Source: Pyrus communis
Taxonomy: Eukaryota; Streptophyta; Magnoliopsida; Rosales; Rosaceae
Assembly (NCBI RefSeq): GCF_963583255.1
Contig: NC_084803.1
Span: forward strand, 21,036,428-21,100,427
DNA: 64,000 bases
Reading direction: 5' to 3'
Shown: in pieces, positions 12,062-24,179 of the stretch
How positions within the stretch are numbered: the first letter of the stretch is position 1
Layout: each line of letters starts with the position of its first letter
Translations under genes and position numbers: made by a program
The notes under the pieces: model-generated
Seen by the model: only the letters and a program-made list of their open reading frames with translations
Told to the model about the DNA's origin: nothing
The model's database searches: none

Positions 12062-13502
12062 TAGGAATGGGCAAAATATCTATACGTACACATAACAGCA
12101 GTTACCCGTCCATTTAAAACTCACCGTTACGGTTATAAATAATCGTTTAAACAAATAAACAATTATAAGTATAACCGGTTACCCATGAAATTTAAATTAA
12201 TGGTTATGGATATTACCTGTGGTTATAAATAGGTATCCATTTAACCATTTATTTTAATATATGTTAAAAAAATAAAATTAAAAAAAATAAAAAACCCTAA
12301 AAACCCTAAAATTATTCTACCACTCTCAGACTCCAGCCACTCATCTTTCCCTCCTCCTTGCCCTCTCTCAACTCCAACTCTCTTTCTCATCTCCGGCAAA
12401 AAAGTTGGTTTGTTCCCCATTTTAAGTCATCGATGATGGTGGCACCTGAAATCTGCATCCACGACGAAGTTTCACGGCAGTCTCCTCTCTAACTTCACTA
12501 TTGGCTCTATAATTTTCATTTAAATTATGTATGTGTATATCTATGTGTGTGTGTCTTCCTAATATACTATTTTAGCCTTTTTTTAATTTTTATTATTGTC
12601 CAGATTCAAACTCTACTTCTCGTGTTGAAGGTTCCTCATTCTGTGATTTTACTGACGTGAATGTGGTAAAAATTAATTATTTTTTTTTTTTGGAGTTATT
12701 GGTGATTAATTGGGAATTCAATTTATACATTTCTTTTGTAGGCTTTTTTTGGTGACAACAAATTGATGAGACTTGGTGATTAATCGTGCTAAAAGCATTA
12801 GAATGTTTGAAAGTTTAGTTTTGAAATATTTTAAAGCTTTGAATCATCAAGTATTCAAGATAATGATTACCTTGAGTTTTTAGAAGCTTTACCTTATAAT
12901 TGTATGGAGTTTGGTTTATTTTACTCTCAGTCTAGATGTTATAATTGAAGACTTGCTTAGACTTGCTTGTGTGTAGGAGCAAAATATGTTGAAAATGCAT
13001 GAATTTTCTTTCCAATATGCTTGCTCAAGTAATGAGAAGTATTTTGTTAATTAGTAAACAAATCAATTCTTAGAAAATATATTATATTATCTTCATTGGT
13101 AACAGATAAAAATATCATCCGTAAATTTTAATTATTGGAATCGTATTAGGACTTAAAAGATTGAAATACGGAAATGCATGTTAAATGTACTTATAACGGT
13201 ATTCAATTGTTAGAAAAAGAAAATTATGACAAATTTCTTTTTTAATTTTCAAGTTGTTAAAAAAATGTGAAGATGGGTAAAAAAAAAGGTAAATGGGTAA
13301 AAAAGGGGTAAACGAGATTGTGGTTGCGGTTAAATGGGTACGCGGTTATGTGTATGGTTGATCATTTATAAACAGTTATGTGTATGGGTATAATCGTTTA
13401 TGCAATTACCGAATAGGTAAATGGTCATGCAGATAAGAGACTTAAACAATTATGGGTAAATAACTGCAGTTATCCACCTGCCATAATCGTTGCCCATCCC
13501 TA
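12062..13502. mobile_element. Non-autonomous hAT-like element
   Basis: Terminal inverted repeats: left TAGGAATGGGCAAAAT, right end TTGCCCATCCCTA, that is TAGGGATGGGCAA read inward, a common hAT terminus. Subterminal regions are also complementary (CAGCAGTTACCCGT against ATGGGTAAATAACTGCAG) and rich in GGTTATG and GGGTAAATGG repeats. Flanks CTCCACC and CCCCACC (6 of 7) fit a worn target duplication. The interior has no transposase. It carries two telo-box-like AACCCTAAA motifs and a TC-rich leader-like stretch at 12290-12490. Confidence 0.7.
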
Positions 13503-15903
13503 CCCCACCCTTACCCCATCCCCCTCTCCTCCAGCATCACTCGGCCTAGGGGTAGAATCGCAATCGATTCGGATCTCCTGCAATTTTTCATGTCTCCAAA
13601 ACTCATAGTACCGCTAAAGCAGGGCCAACCCTGAGAATTTGGGGGCCCTAGGCGAGCCTTCGAAGTGGGACTCTAAAGTTCTCTAATCTTTGGTTCTTTG
13701 TACATTGATATGTATAAAAAAGAATTCGTTAAATACACAAAAAATTCTATTTCCACATCAAGCATCATTAAAAATCATATCAAAAGAAGATAAATATACA
13801 AACATTACTTAAACATTACACGACTCACTTTTAGACGCCAATGTATTAAATGTTTGCAGTCAAGAGTCTAAGATTGAGAGTGAAGAACAATAAAACTTGA
13901 TTGACGAGTATAATAAATTCAACAATGCCAATTGTTTCTCTTATATTTTTTTTCTTTTCTAAAAAATTAACATCGCACTAACGAATCAAATATTAAAATA
14001 ATCCATTGAATAAAAAAATATTGAAAAGAAAAATATAAATTCAAAGTTTTGATTACCTTAAAGTACAATCTTCAAGACCATGTGATTATTGGTTTAAACA
14101 TTCGATAGAAATGGAGAGATTGAGAAGGTGGAAAAAAAAAAAAAAAAAAGATTGCAAGGGGACTTGAGTTTTAGCATTTGGATAGATGAATTAGGAGTAA
14201 ATTTGAAAAAGAAAAATCTAGTGACTAAAACTGGCAGCTCCGTATTTCGAACTCAACACCCTAAAGAAAAAGGAAGCCAAACATTTTCACTGCACTAACA
14301 AATGAATTATGATATTTCTCACCTTTTTTTTTTTTTTTTTTTTTGTATTTATGTGTTAATTACAAGATATTAAAAAAATTTGGGGGCCCTTCCGAAGTGG
14401 GTGTGACAATCCGTTCCAAATTTTACGTTTTTATTTTATTTTAAAAGCGTGAATTTACGAAAATGCCCTAGAGAGAAAGATTTTGACTTACGTTGACCAT
14501 CGTTTAGAGAGACGTATGACTTATTCTTTTAACATATTCTCGTAGTACTCGTTGGTGTAAACGCATAGGCAAAAGCCGTTTGCGAGTCCGGATTATAACG
14601 GTATAGTTATGTACGTTTTAAAATGGTTATTTAAAGCTTAGTTATAAATTATTTGAATTCCCACCTTGTGGGAAAGTGGCCAATCAGATTTTAGGCACAA
14701 ATAGGAAGGACCAATCAAGTATAAGGTTAAGGAACCAATTAGAATTAGAGGGAGAGGGTGAGACCCAATCAAAAAAGAAAAAAAAAAAAATGGGAAAGCT
14801 TCATGTGCACCCGTGCTCAACCCTGTCTGACTACCCATTTTCCAAGGTCGATTCCGGCCAACTCCGATGGAGTTTTTCGACGCCACCACCACCATCTTGA
14901 AGCTCTCATTCCACTCTACAAAACTCACCCAAGAACCACCTTGATTAACCATGGTATATGGCGGTTGGAGGCCATGACATTCGACGAAAATCAACAGTGC
15001 TCCGGCCACTCTTTTCAATTTTTCGGCAAATCGGCAAAGCGATGGCCGATGCCACCACTTGGGCTTTGTAGCCCATCATCCCAGGAGCAAAACCCAACCA
15101 ACCTTGACCCCGTTGGACCACTGTAGAAGACGAATCGACATCGAGAAGTTTTAGGCACCTGCCGACTTTATGGGCAAAATTGACCATCTTCCGCCCACTT
15201 TTGGACTTTGTGGCAGGTATGAAAGTTGCTCCACTCACCGAGATCTTCATTTCTATGAAGTTTGAAAATTTTTGGAAATAGTTGGATTTTCCGGCGAGTC
15301 GGGGTAGCCCACAGCCACCCACGGTGATGCGTGGCCAGTGGGCCGCCAATGCTATTTTTAGGCTATGTTGAATGTCTTGAATTCAGTTTTGATATTTGAA
15401 TGACGTAGGGTGATCGTTGGAACCTAAATTCATTACGATACGTTACTTGATAAAAATATGAATCGACGATCCGACCGTTGGATCGTCACCAAAATTGGAT
15501 ACATTATAATACATAATATTTAAAGATCATAGGAATTTATGGATCGGGAATCTGACGTACGGATCTTCCCGAATTGGATTTGTAAGTTAGTAAAATAAAT
15601 GTTCACGGCCACTTGTTTTGGGCAATTGGTGGAGATCCGACCGTTGGATCGTAATGATATTTTAATATGTTATTTTAGAAGCATATTGTGGATCTTTGGG
15701 AGTTGTGGATTAGAAATCTGACATACGAATCTTCCGAGTCGAGTTATACAGGGTGTAGACCCTACCGTTGATCTTTGATCGACGGTTGACTTGTGGTCAA
15801 TGGGTCTCGAATTATTTTAGAATGTCCTTGAGGATGTGTTTTACGTGAATTACGTATTCTATTTATAAGAGTTTTGAGATGTGATTCGATAATTGGTCAC
15901 AGA

Positions 15904-15984
15904 CGCCAATCATTCGGGACGCCTTGATGCGTGCGCTCACATAATTGGTCACTAGCGCACGCGAGGCGTCCTGAATGATTGGCG
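15904..15984. repeat. 81-bp hairpin inside the solo LTR
   Basis: The left arm begins CGCCAATCATTCGGGACGCC and the right arm ends in its near-perfect complement, with 31-34 bp arms around a loop of about 17 bp. The 12-bp direct repeat ATAATTGGTCAC lies just outside the left arm and again within the loop. Confidence 0.85.
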
Positions 15985-16648
15985 CCAGGAATCATAGCGT
16001 GGACTCCAGGTGAGTGGATCTTTTCCATTTATTGTACATATTATTGATAGTTCCATCAACGCTTTTAAATTGATTAGGTATATTACCTTCATATAATTAT
16101 TATGAATGCTTGAAGTACTAATATGAACTATGAATGGCTTGATCCCTGTTTAGGGTACGTAGGCAGTCTAACGAGATGTTAGATGCAGCCATAATATATT
16201 TGAGACAAAAGCCTTATTGGGAAATTGAGTAATGCTCAGGAAATTGGTAAATGCAAGTTTTAGTTTTGTGAATTAGTTAGTTAAATTAGTGTTAATTGGG
16301 TTTGTCACGGATAATTATCCCTGAAAATAAGTAGTTAGGGAGTAGGGCGTTATTGATTGTACATTTTACACCGTATTGTATATAATTGAAAATGCTACGA
16401 CATGGTTGAGTATTAGATTGCATCATGGTATTTCCATATGTATGTTACTTGCACATAATTATTGGGAATGCTTTCAAGTGCAAAGGTGAACGCAGGACAC
16501 CCAGGTAAGTTCAGGTGAGTTTTGTGGTATTAGTGGAATCAATAGAGTTATAGCATGACTACATTTATGTGTCAGGCAACTCCGATACTGTCGTACTGGT
16601 TGCCATGAGTTGTACATGTTATATTGAGATGCATTGAGAGCTCATAAA

Positions 16649-17340
16649 CTTGCACCCCGGTGTTAGTGCTCCCGCCCGTGGCCAGGGCACAGTCCTTCAC
16701 GTGATGTGCATTTCGCACCTTACGCTCACCTTGGACTCAAGGTAGGTGCACAGGCTTGTCGTACAAACCACTGTAGGTGGTTCCGACTCGTAGGTGACCC
16801 GCGATTATTCGCCCAGTCTTCATGTGATTGTAGCACTTGAGCGTACTTATTTACACCCAGTCTTGTCGTACAGACCACTAGAGGTGGTTCCGATTCATGT
16901 GCAGGGATGTTTGATGAGCTATAGATTAAGTCGTATAGGTCACTATAGGTGACTCCCGACTTGTATGCTAGTATTGATTGATGAGATATGGATACCTGCA
17001 CCCTTGTGTTAGTGCTCCCGCCCGTGGCCAGGGCACAGTTCTTCACGTGATGTTCACCTCACGCACCTTACGCTTACCTTGGACTCAAGGTAGGTGCATA
17101 TGCCTGTCGTACAGACCACTATAGGTGGTTCCGACTTGTAGGTGACCCGCGATTATTCGCACAGTCTTCACATGATCGTAGCACTTGAGTGTACTTATTT
17201 ACACCCAGTCCTGTCGTACAGACCACTAGAGGTGGTTCCGACTCGTGTGCAAGGATGATTGATAAGATATGGATAAGTCGTACAGGTCACTAGAGGTGAC
17301 TCCCGACTTATATGCTAGATTGATTGATGAGATATGAGTA
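16649..17340 (+). repeat. Two tandem copies of a 348-bp LTR module
   Basis: The block starting TGCACC...GTGTTAGTGCTCCCGC is duplicated at a period of about 348 bp (16649 and 16997). Each copy holds three hairpins of the 2108-type. The Tekay-like LTR has a single copy, so the longer LTR gained a module. Confidence 0.85.
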
Positions 17341-17373
17341 TAGTCGTACGTGTCACGTTAGGTGATTCCGGCT
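16758..17373 (+). repeat. Cluster of seven hairpins in the solo LTR
   Basis: Positions 16758-16787, 16865-16894, 16928-16962, 17106-17135, 17213-17242, 17273-17311 and 17342-17373. Four have the inner stem ACCAC/GTGGT; three have GTCAC with GTGAC or, in the last copy, GTGAT (a G-U pair). In the GTCAC class the outer stem is longer (AAGTCG/CGACTT and ATAAGTCG/CGACTTAT). Confidence 0.8.
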
Positions 17374-17977
17374 GATGTATCATTTTATATTGATTAAGTT
17401 CATTTGGCCTACTTGTTAATGCATTGTAGAGTCTATGGACATGGCATACCCGTGGTTTTGGCCATTTTTGAGCATGGGTGGATATATAGATATATATGTG
17501 TGTGTGTGTGTAGTACTATCTTATAGAAAACGATAAAGGAATTACAGTGAGGGGTTATTACTGTTAGAAAGGTAATAGTTTTGGGAAGCTTGGTTTTACT
17601 GCTTACTCATACTTTCTGTTTTGTACCCATTCAGGTTTTAACTGTTGAGTTTGTATCGACGAGGATATATGGCTAATCTTAGTATTGGTGGCTACTTTTA
17701 AGGGTATGATTCTTACCCACACTGCTGTACTTTACTTATACTCTGATATCGCGTGTGAAATGAGTTTGCTCCCACTCGTAGCGCACTCTGGTATTTAGAC
17801 ACTTTTAGGTTCAAATTTATTCGCATTTTATACACTATCACACTTTATGGCTTCGTTGCCTTCCAGGTGTCGGCCAACACAGCTAGATTTGGGGTCCTAG
17901 TGGACATTCCGGGTCGGGGTGTGTCAGTGGGGTCCCGAAACGGGCGCCTACTTGGACTACTCTCAGGATCGGCCTTG

Positions 17978-18656
17978 CACCGAAGAAGCCATATGCCACT
18001 CAAATTCGACCCTCTTCAAGTCGTCGATCAGTTGTCTCTCTCCGTCCCCGGCCCGACTGCCTCAAAGCAGGGATGATGGTGGTGGTTGGGTTCTTGGTCT
18101 CCATGGTCGTACCAAAGAAACCTTCGCATACGACAACCCTAATTTCAACAATATTCCCAAATCACAGTCTTATTTCGACAAAATCCCCAAATCACAATTA
18201 ACACTAATTAAATACTTTTTTTTTTTTAATAACAAAACTCTAATTAAATACTTGATGAAAGATTAATAAATCAGAGTACCACATTATTGCTAGCCCTCAA
18301 TGCAAATTTGAACCATATTATTGTTAGCTCATTATGAGGCTTATAGCCTACCCGCTCCCCCTTAATGTAGACAATATCGTTGTTTGAAAAAAAAAAAAAA
18401 AGTTTAGATTATTTTTATTTTAGGCTTCATATTCAAAATTTGGCATTTATGTCAAAAAAACTAAAAAATAAAAAATAAAAATTTGAGACCTATATTTGCT
18501 ATGTCATCACCTTACTATCTAGTTAACATATTTTCTAACGGGGTATATGACATTACAACTAAATCACAATTTTGTGAATATATGACATTTCAATGTTTTA
18601 AAGATAATGTATGAAATTGCAATTACACTCAAACTTGAAAAAGAAAAGTATAAGTT
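17978..18656. other. Spacer between the hAT-like element and the copia insertion
   Basis: The first 150 bp are more GC-rich than the surroundings but I recognise no exon. The rest is AT-rich with several A/T runs. 18580-18645 resembles 11825-11900 inverted. Confidence 0.45.
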
Positions 18657-18661
18657 ATTCT

Positions 18662-18932
18662 TGTTGTAGGCCTATTTAACTAAGCTATTATAAGGGAATA
18701 AAGAGAGGGAGGCCAGCGGCAGTGAGAGAGAGAAGAGAGAGATTTAATTGTGAGATGTATGTTGTATCACCTCATTGTGCCTTTATTTATAGTAGTATGA
18801 TGGGTAAAATCCTTACCCTTTTAGGATTTCAACTCTTAATAGGTAATCAACTCCTAATACGAATATAAGAGATATTCCTAGATCCACTAGGATTTACACA
18901 ATCACATTCCTATTCTAAATATGATTGCAACA
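18662..18932 (-). repeat. 3' LTR of the minus-strand copia element
   Basis: 271 bp, TGTTGCAATC...CCTACAACA on the minus strand. A TATA-like CTATAAATAAAGG lies about 140 bp into the LTR, followed by a CT-rich probable R/U5 segment. Confidence 0.88.
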
Positions 18933-19358
18933 CTCCCTCTTGAGTGTGTAAATACTCAACAAACCATCGTATCAGATCTTCAACAGATAAGGTAGAATAG
19001 TTCATGAAGTCGGCGGCACAACGTGTGAATGCGAGTCTCAAATTTAAGATAGGTTGCATTGATCTAAAACTCAAAAAACCTCGCTATGGTAAAACCCAAG
19101 GTGGGAGAAAAACCCATAGACTAAGGAGAAAAGTGAGAAGTATGCATAATGTCTAAAACAAACGTCAAATAGGACGAATGTAGTGAACTCAACGAAGTAT
19201 GATGATTCCAGGATGGGTGTCTCATTAAAACCTTGTTAGGTAGCAGAAACCTAGTGGGAAAAATACTCCTAATCGTAGGAAAAAAGAGTACATTAAGATC
19301 AAGTGAGTATGCTTTAGGATACTCCCCCTAAGTTAGACATAACTTCTAAATAAGAGAA

Positions 19359-22300
19359 CTACAAACGATTCAACTCAGATAATTTACGCATATCGATTCC
19401 TTGGACGAGCTTTTGAAAAGTAGACTTGGGCAATAACTTGGTGAAGAGATCGGCCAGATTGTCTTGGGAACGGATTTGCTTGACTTCAATGTTCTGATGC
19501 TGTTGTTGCTGATGAGAGTAAAAAAACTTCGGCACTATGTGCTTGGTGTTGTCTCCCTTGATGTATCCTTTCTTTAACTGGTTGATACATGCTGCATTGT
19601 CTTCAAAGATCATCATAGGAAGGTCAATGATGGAAGTAAGACCACTAGTGCTTTGAATATGTTCCATAACTGCTTTCAGCCAAAAGCATTCACGCGATGC
19701 TTCATGCAGGGCGAGAATCTCAGCATGGTTCGAAAAAGTCGCAACTAGTGTTTGCTTGGTAAACCTCCAAGATATAGTGGTGTCTCCAACGATAAAGACA
19801 TAGCCCATTTGAGAACGTGCCCTATGTGGGTCAAACAAATATCTAGCATTTGCATAACCAACAGGTGATAATCAATCCGAGAACTGATGGGGTGGCAGTA
19901 CTTAAAGATTCACTGGCATAGAACAAGCCCAAATCCGCCGTACCCTTGAGGTAACGGAAAATGTCTTTAACACCATACTAGTGCCTGCGTGTGGGTGCAT
20001 TGCTATATCTAGCCAAAAGATTAACAGCAAAAAAGATGTCGGGTCTAGTGCATTGAGCTAAGCACAATAAAGCCCCAGTTGCACTTAGGTATGGAACTTC
20101 AGGTTCCAAAATCTCTTCCTTATCCTCCTTTGGACAGAGGGGATCTCGTTTAGCATCTAGAGTCCAAATGACTATAGGAGTACTCGAAGGCTTTGCTTTA
20201 TCCTCATTAAAACATCACAACACCTTTTGGGTGTAGTTCAAATTAATGTCCTAGGATTCCATCTGAACAATGCTCGATCTCCAAGCGGAGGCAACATCAA
20301 GTTTTCCCAAGATCTTTCATCTCAAATTTCGATTTCAAGTGCACTGCAATTTCCTCAAGCTCTGCTGCAGTTCCAATGAGGTTCATGTCATCGACATAAC
20401 TGTAATGATTGCAAATCTGGAATGTGACTTCTTTATGAACACGTATGGGCATAAGTTGTTGTTCACATAACCCTGACTTGTTAAATATTCACTCAGATGG
20501 TTATACCACATTCGCCCGGATTGTTTCAATCCGTAGAATGATCTCCTTAATCTAATAGAGAAAGTGTTCCGTGGTGTAGAACTATTTGAACCAGGCAATG
20601 GAAGTCATTCTAAAACTTTCATGTAGATTTCCGTATCTAGATCCCCATAGAGATACGCGGTTACCACGTCCATAAGCTGCATATTCAGTTTTTCGAAAAA
20701 CTACCAAACTGATAGTAGCATAACGTTTTAACGTCTATTACGGTGGAATACGTCTCCACGTAATCAATCCCAAGACACTGAGAGAAGCCTTGCGCTACGA
20801 GGCATGCTTTGTATCGCACTATTTCATTATTCTCATTACGCTTCCTCATGAAAACCCACTTGTAGCCAATGGGCTTTACGCGTGGTGATGTAGGAATAAT
20901 AGGTCTAAACATCTTATGTTTCGTAAGCAAATCGAGTTCGACCCGGATTAATTGTTTCCAGTTTGACCAATCTATTCTACGTTGGCATTCATTAACAGAA
21001 TGTGGTTCAATGTCATCGCTAAACAAGATGTTAGTAGCTACTGTATATGCAAATGCATCATCGTAGATCATCTCATTTCGATACTAAACCTCATCTAATA
21101 CTGCATAGTGGACCGAAATCTTGCGATTCTCGAGATACCGGTTTGTCTCATCTAAGACATCACCGTAATCTAGAATAACCTTATGTGTTGGAACGTAAGA
21201 GTGGGCGATGGTCGGTTTCAAACTAAGGTCACTAGTTGGTGCCGATTTCCTCTTCTAGGGTTGTGAATCCTTTGAACCAAGGGGTCTGCCACGCTTCAAG
21301 GTCGGAGAAGATGACTGGCTAGCCGTCAATGTACCGAGCCACGTGGAAGGTGCGGCCTCCCCACCTTCGGGGACAGTTCAAGCTTCCCAAGCAGGATTGT
21401 GACGTACGCAGGGTACATCTGTCATTACAGGTGCATTTGTAGCAGGTATATGTGATCTTGTTACATTTGCTAGATCATTAAAAGCATCTGGCATGCTCTG
21501 AGCAATGCTTTGAAGATCTATAATTCGTCGCAGCTCAGTTTCAGACTAGGCAGCGCGGGGATCTAAATGAGACATGGTGGGAGCATACCACAACAATTCG
21601 CGACGTTCTCCCTGAATGTTAGCATGCTTATCTCCATGTAACGATGGGAAAACTATCTCATCAAAGTGACAATCCGCAAAATGTGCGGTAAAGAGATCTC
21701 CTGTCAATGGTTCTAAATAACGAACAATTGATTGCAAATCATAACCGACATATATTCCCATTTTTCTCTGAGGACCCATTTTCGTACGTAGTGACGGCGC
21801 TATTGGCACATAAACTGCGCACCCAAACACATGTAAATGCAAGACATCATGCTCGTATCCAGTAACCAAATGTAATGGTGAATGAGGTTAGGTAGTGGTG
21901 GGCCTCAGGCTGACCAGCATAGCTGCGTGCAATATTGCATAGCCCCGGGCAAATACTGGCAATTTGGTTCGCATAACCAAAGTTGGAGCTATCAATTGAA
22001 AGCACTTTATGAAAACTTTTGCCAGGGCATTTTGGGAGTGAACATTAGGTACAAGATGTTCTACTTCAATCCCTACTGACATGCAATAATTGTCAAAAGT
22101 CTATGACGTAAACTCTCCAGCGTTATCTAGTCGGATCTACTTTATCGGATAATTAAGGTGGTGAGCCCTTACCTTAATAATTTATGCTAGGAGTTTTGCA
22201 AATACATCATTGAGTGTAGACAACAGGCAAACATGTGACCATCGTGTCGATACATCAACCAACAGCATAAAGTATCTAAATGGTTCGTATGTTGGTTGGA

Positions 22301-24157
22301 TAGGTCCATAAATATCCCCTTGAATCCTCTGAAGAAACTTAGGAGGGTTGTGAATGATCTTTATAACCGAGGGTTCCCCAAAGAGCACGCTTTGCATGGC
22401 GGAAATCCAACATAGGGAGGTAAATGATGCCCATGTGATGATTTAAGGATACGGAGCATCATGTCACGTCCGGGATGTCTTATACGGTTATGCCAAAGTG
22501 GCAAAGTGCTCTGGAACTCAGGCACAGGGGTGGCCACATGGTGGGCTTTTACGCTACGAATGGTTGTGATGTATAACCCACTTAGGAGACGTTCTAACTT
22601 CTCGTGAATATGTTTTTGGCCATATTCAAAACCATTATCTTCAGTGGATTAATCTGATATTGATTATCTCGAATATCTCTAAAACTCAACAACGTTATTC
22701 CGGAACGTGGAGAATAAATGGCCTCTTTAATGGTTAAAACAGTACCATTGACAACATGATAAAGGCCTTTCCATATCCTTCAATCAGGTTGGATGGGCCT
22801 GAGAGAGTTGTCAGAGGTGCTTTTTTAGGTACAAAGTTAGTAAAATAGTGTCACCCAAGCAATATGGTGTGCGTGGTAGCACTATCAACCAGACAACTTC
22901 CCCACTAGACATATACCTAGAAATAAATTGATTGAATTGGTCACATGCAGAAATATAATTTCATTCATTCATTTAATCAATTCGAGAAATAATTTCCATA
23001 AAATAACAATCCATAATTCAAAACAAACCAAAACCAAACAAATTATTCCAAATACTTAGAAAAATTGTCCAAAATTAAACCATAAACCTAGAAAAATAGG
23101 GGGGGTCCGGCCACTCGTAGTGGGTTCGGCCACTAGGGGTAAAATACCTTAAAACATGTCTAAAATTTATTCGTCCATAGGAGTAGATGCCTCCTAAAAA
23201 TCTGATATCTCCATGGTTGTAGTAGCATCTTCCTGATGTTCCACATGTGCAAAGTTAGACTCACAACGGGAATGATACTTGGCAATTGCCGCAGGGGTAG
23301 TTTGGCATACGCGTAACCAATGATCCTTTGATCGACAGTGGTAACACATGTCCATTTCAATGGAAATCGATTGACTGATAGCTTTTCCCCTGTTCTTGAA
23401 GTTTGGGGCCTTAGGGGTAAGGGGTTGGCGCTGATGGGTCACATTTCCTCCCTTAGGTAGGCCTTGACTCTGTGGACCTTGGGCCTATGGTTGAGCTTGC
23501 CACCCATTGCCATGGCCACGACGAATCTTATGTTGTTTATGGCTACTAGAATTAGTCGTGTACGCTTCAGGCATGGCTTTTAAGCCAGTCGATCAAGCTT
23601 AATGATTCTTTATCAAAAATTGGTTTTGCTTTTCAGCGAAAAGTAGGACAAAATCAAATCTGAAAATTTGGTGAACTTCTGTGCCCTATATTGTTGTTGC
23701 AGGATAATATTTATGGCATGGAAGGTCGAATAGGTCTTCTTCAGGAGATCTGATTCGGTTAGTTCGACTTTACAGAACTTCAGCAGTGATTAGATTCTAC
23801 AAACTTCAGAGTTGTATTAATTCACGAACTTAAAGTCTTGGAAGCAAAGATGCTGTTAGTCGTGTCTTTCTTCAGGCAAGTAGATGTCTTTTTGGTATTG
23901 AAACGGTTAACCAGAGCAAGCTAGATGGTGTGTGGGTCATCCTTAGCAAGGTACTCGGTTGGTAGTGCATCATGGATGTGTTTTCGAATAAAGATTATTG
24001 CATTAGCCTTTTGATCTTCGTCGACAGGTTTGTCGTTGGTAGGTGCCTCGATGGTGGCTTTAATACCCTTTACAGTAAGATAGAGCTTCATGTCTTGCAC
24101 CCATTTCAGATAGTTTGTTCCAGATACTTCCAAAGTGGTGAAATCGAGCTTGTTCAA
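19359..24157 (-). pseudogene. Decayed copia gag-pol (minus strand)
   Basis: Readable fragments from the 5' side: gag start at 24157-23921 (LEVSGTNYLKWVQDMKLYL), CCHC knuckle C-YH-C-RSKD-H-WLRV-C near 23350, integrase core at 22397-22182 (QGDIYGPIQP), integrase end and connector at 21869-21546 (LHVFGCAVYVP, MGIYVGYD), reverse transcriptase at 21071-20685 (GYKWVFMRKRNENNE, YKACLVAQGFSQ) and 20598-20383 (RRSFYGLKQSGRMWYNHLS), and RNase H at 19838-19359 (RSQMGYVFIVGDTTISW, LADLFTKLLP). Stops and frame changes separate them. Changes such as YKARLVAQG to YKACLVAQG point to a long period without selection. Confidence 0.88.
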
Positions 24158-24179
24158 GTTCGACAGCCTTAAAATGAAG

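Larger units (their letters stand above)
14402..17926 (+). mobile_element. Solo LTR of a large gypsy element related to the Tekay-like family
   Basis: 3525 bp, starting TGTGACAATCCG and ending GGTGTGTCA, flanked by a perfect 5-bp duplication GTGGG (14397-14401 and 17927-17931). There is no internal region or second LTR, so it arose by LTR-LTR recombination. Its ends and its 3' third resemble the 534-2788 LTR (CGATTATTCGC, GGTGTTAGTGCTCCCGCCC, the hairpins), but it is over 1.2 kb longer. Small ORFs inside (for example 14638-15349) are not genes. Confidence 0.9.
13620..17977. mobile_element. hAT-like element split by a solo LTR
   Basis: The left end CAGGGCCAACCCTGAG matches the inverted right end CTCAGGATCGGCCTTG (12 of 16). 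Flanking 8-mers CGCTAAAG and CACCGAAG agree at 5 of 8, the three differences all transitions, as expected of an old hAT target duplication. Without the LTR insertion the element would be about 830 bp and non-coding. A second copy of the subterminal text (TTGGGGGCCC then CGAAGTGGG) lies at 14380-14401, where the LTR inserted. Confidence 0.55.

Noticed and set aside
14638..15349. Overlapping ORFs of 120-135 residues on both strands
   Set aside because: They lie wholly inside a solo LTR, encode no recognisable domain, and occur on both strands as expected of a moderately GC-rich stretch.
16649..17373. CRISPR-like regularly spaced palindromic repeats
   Set aside because: The repeats are imperfect, spacing is irregular, the setting is a plant LTR, and the whole array is part of a duplicated module.
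17867..18266. Two overlapping plus-strand ORFs at the solo LTR edge
   Set aside because: They start inside the LTR and run across the insertion junction, so they cannot be conserved genes.
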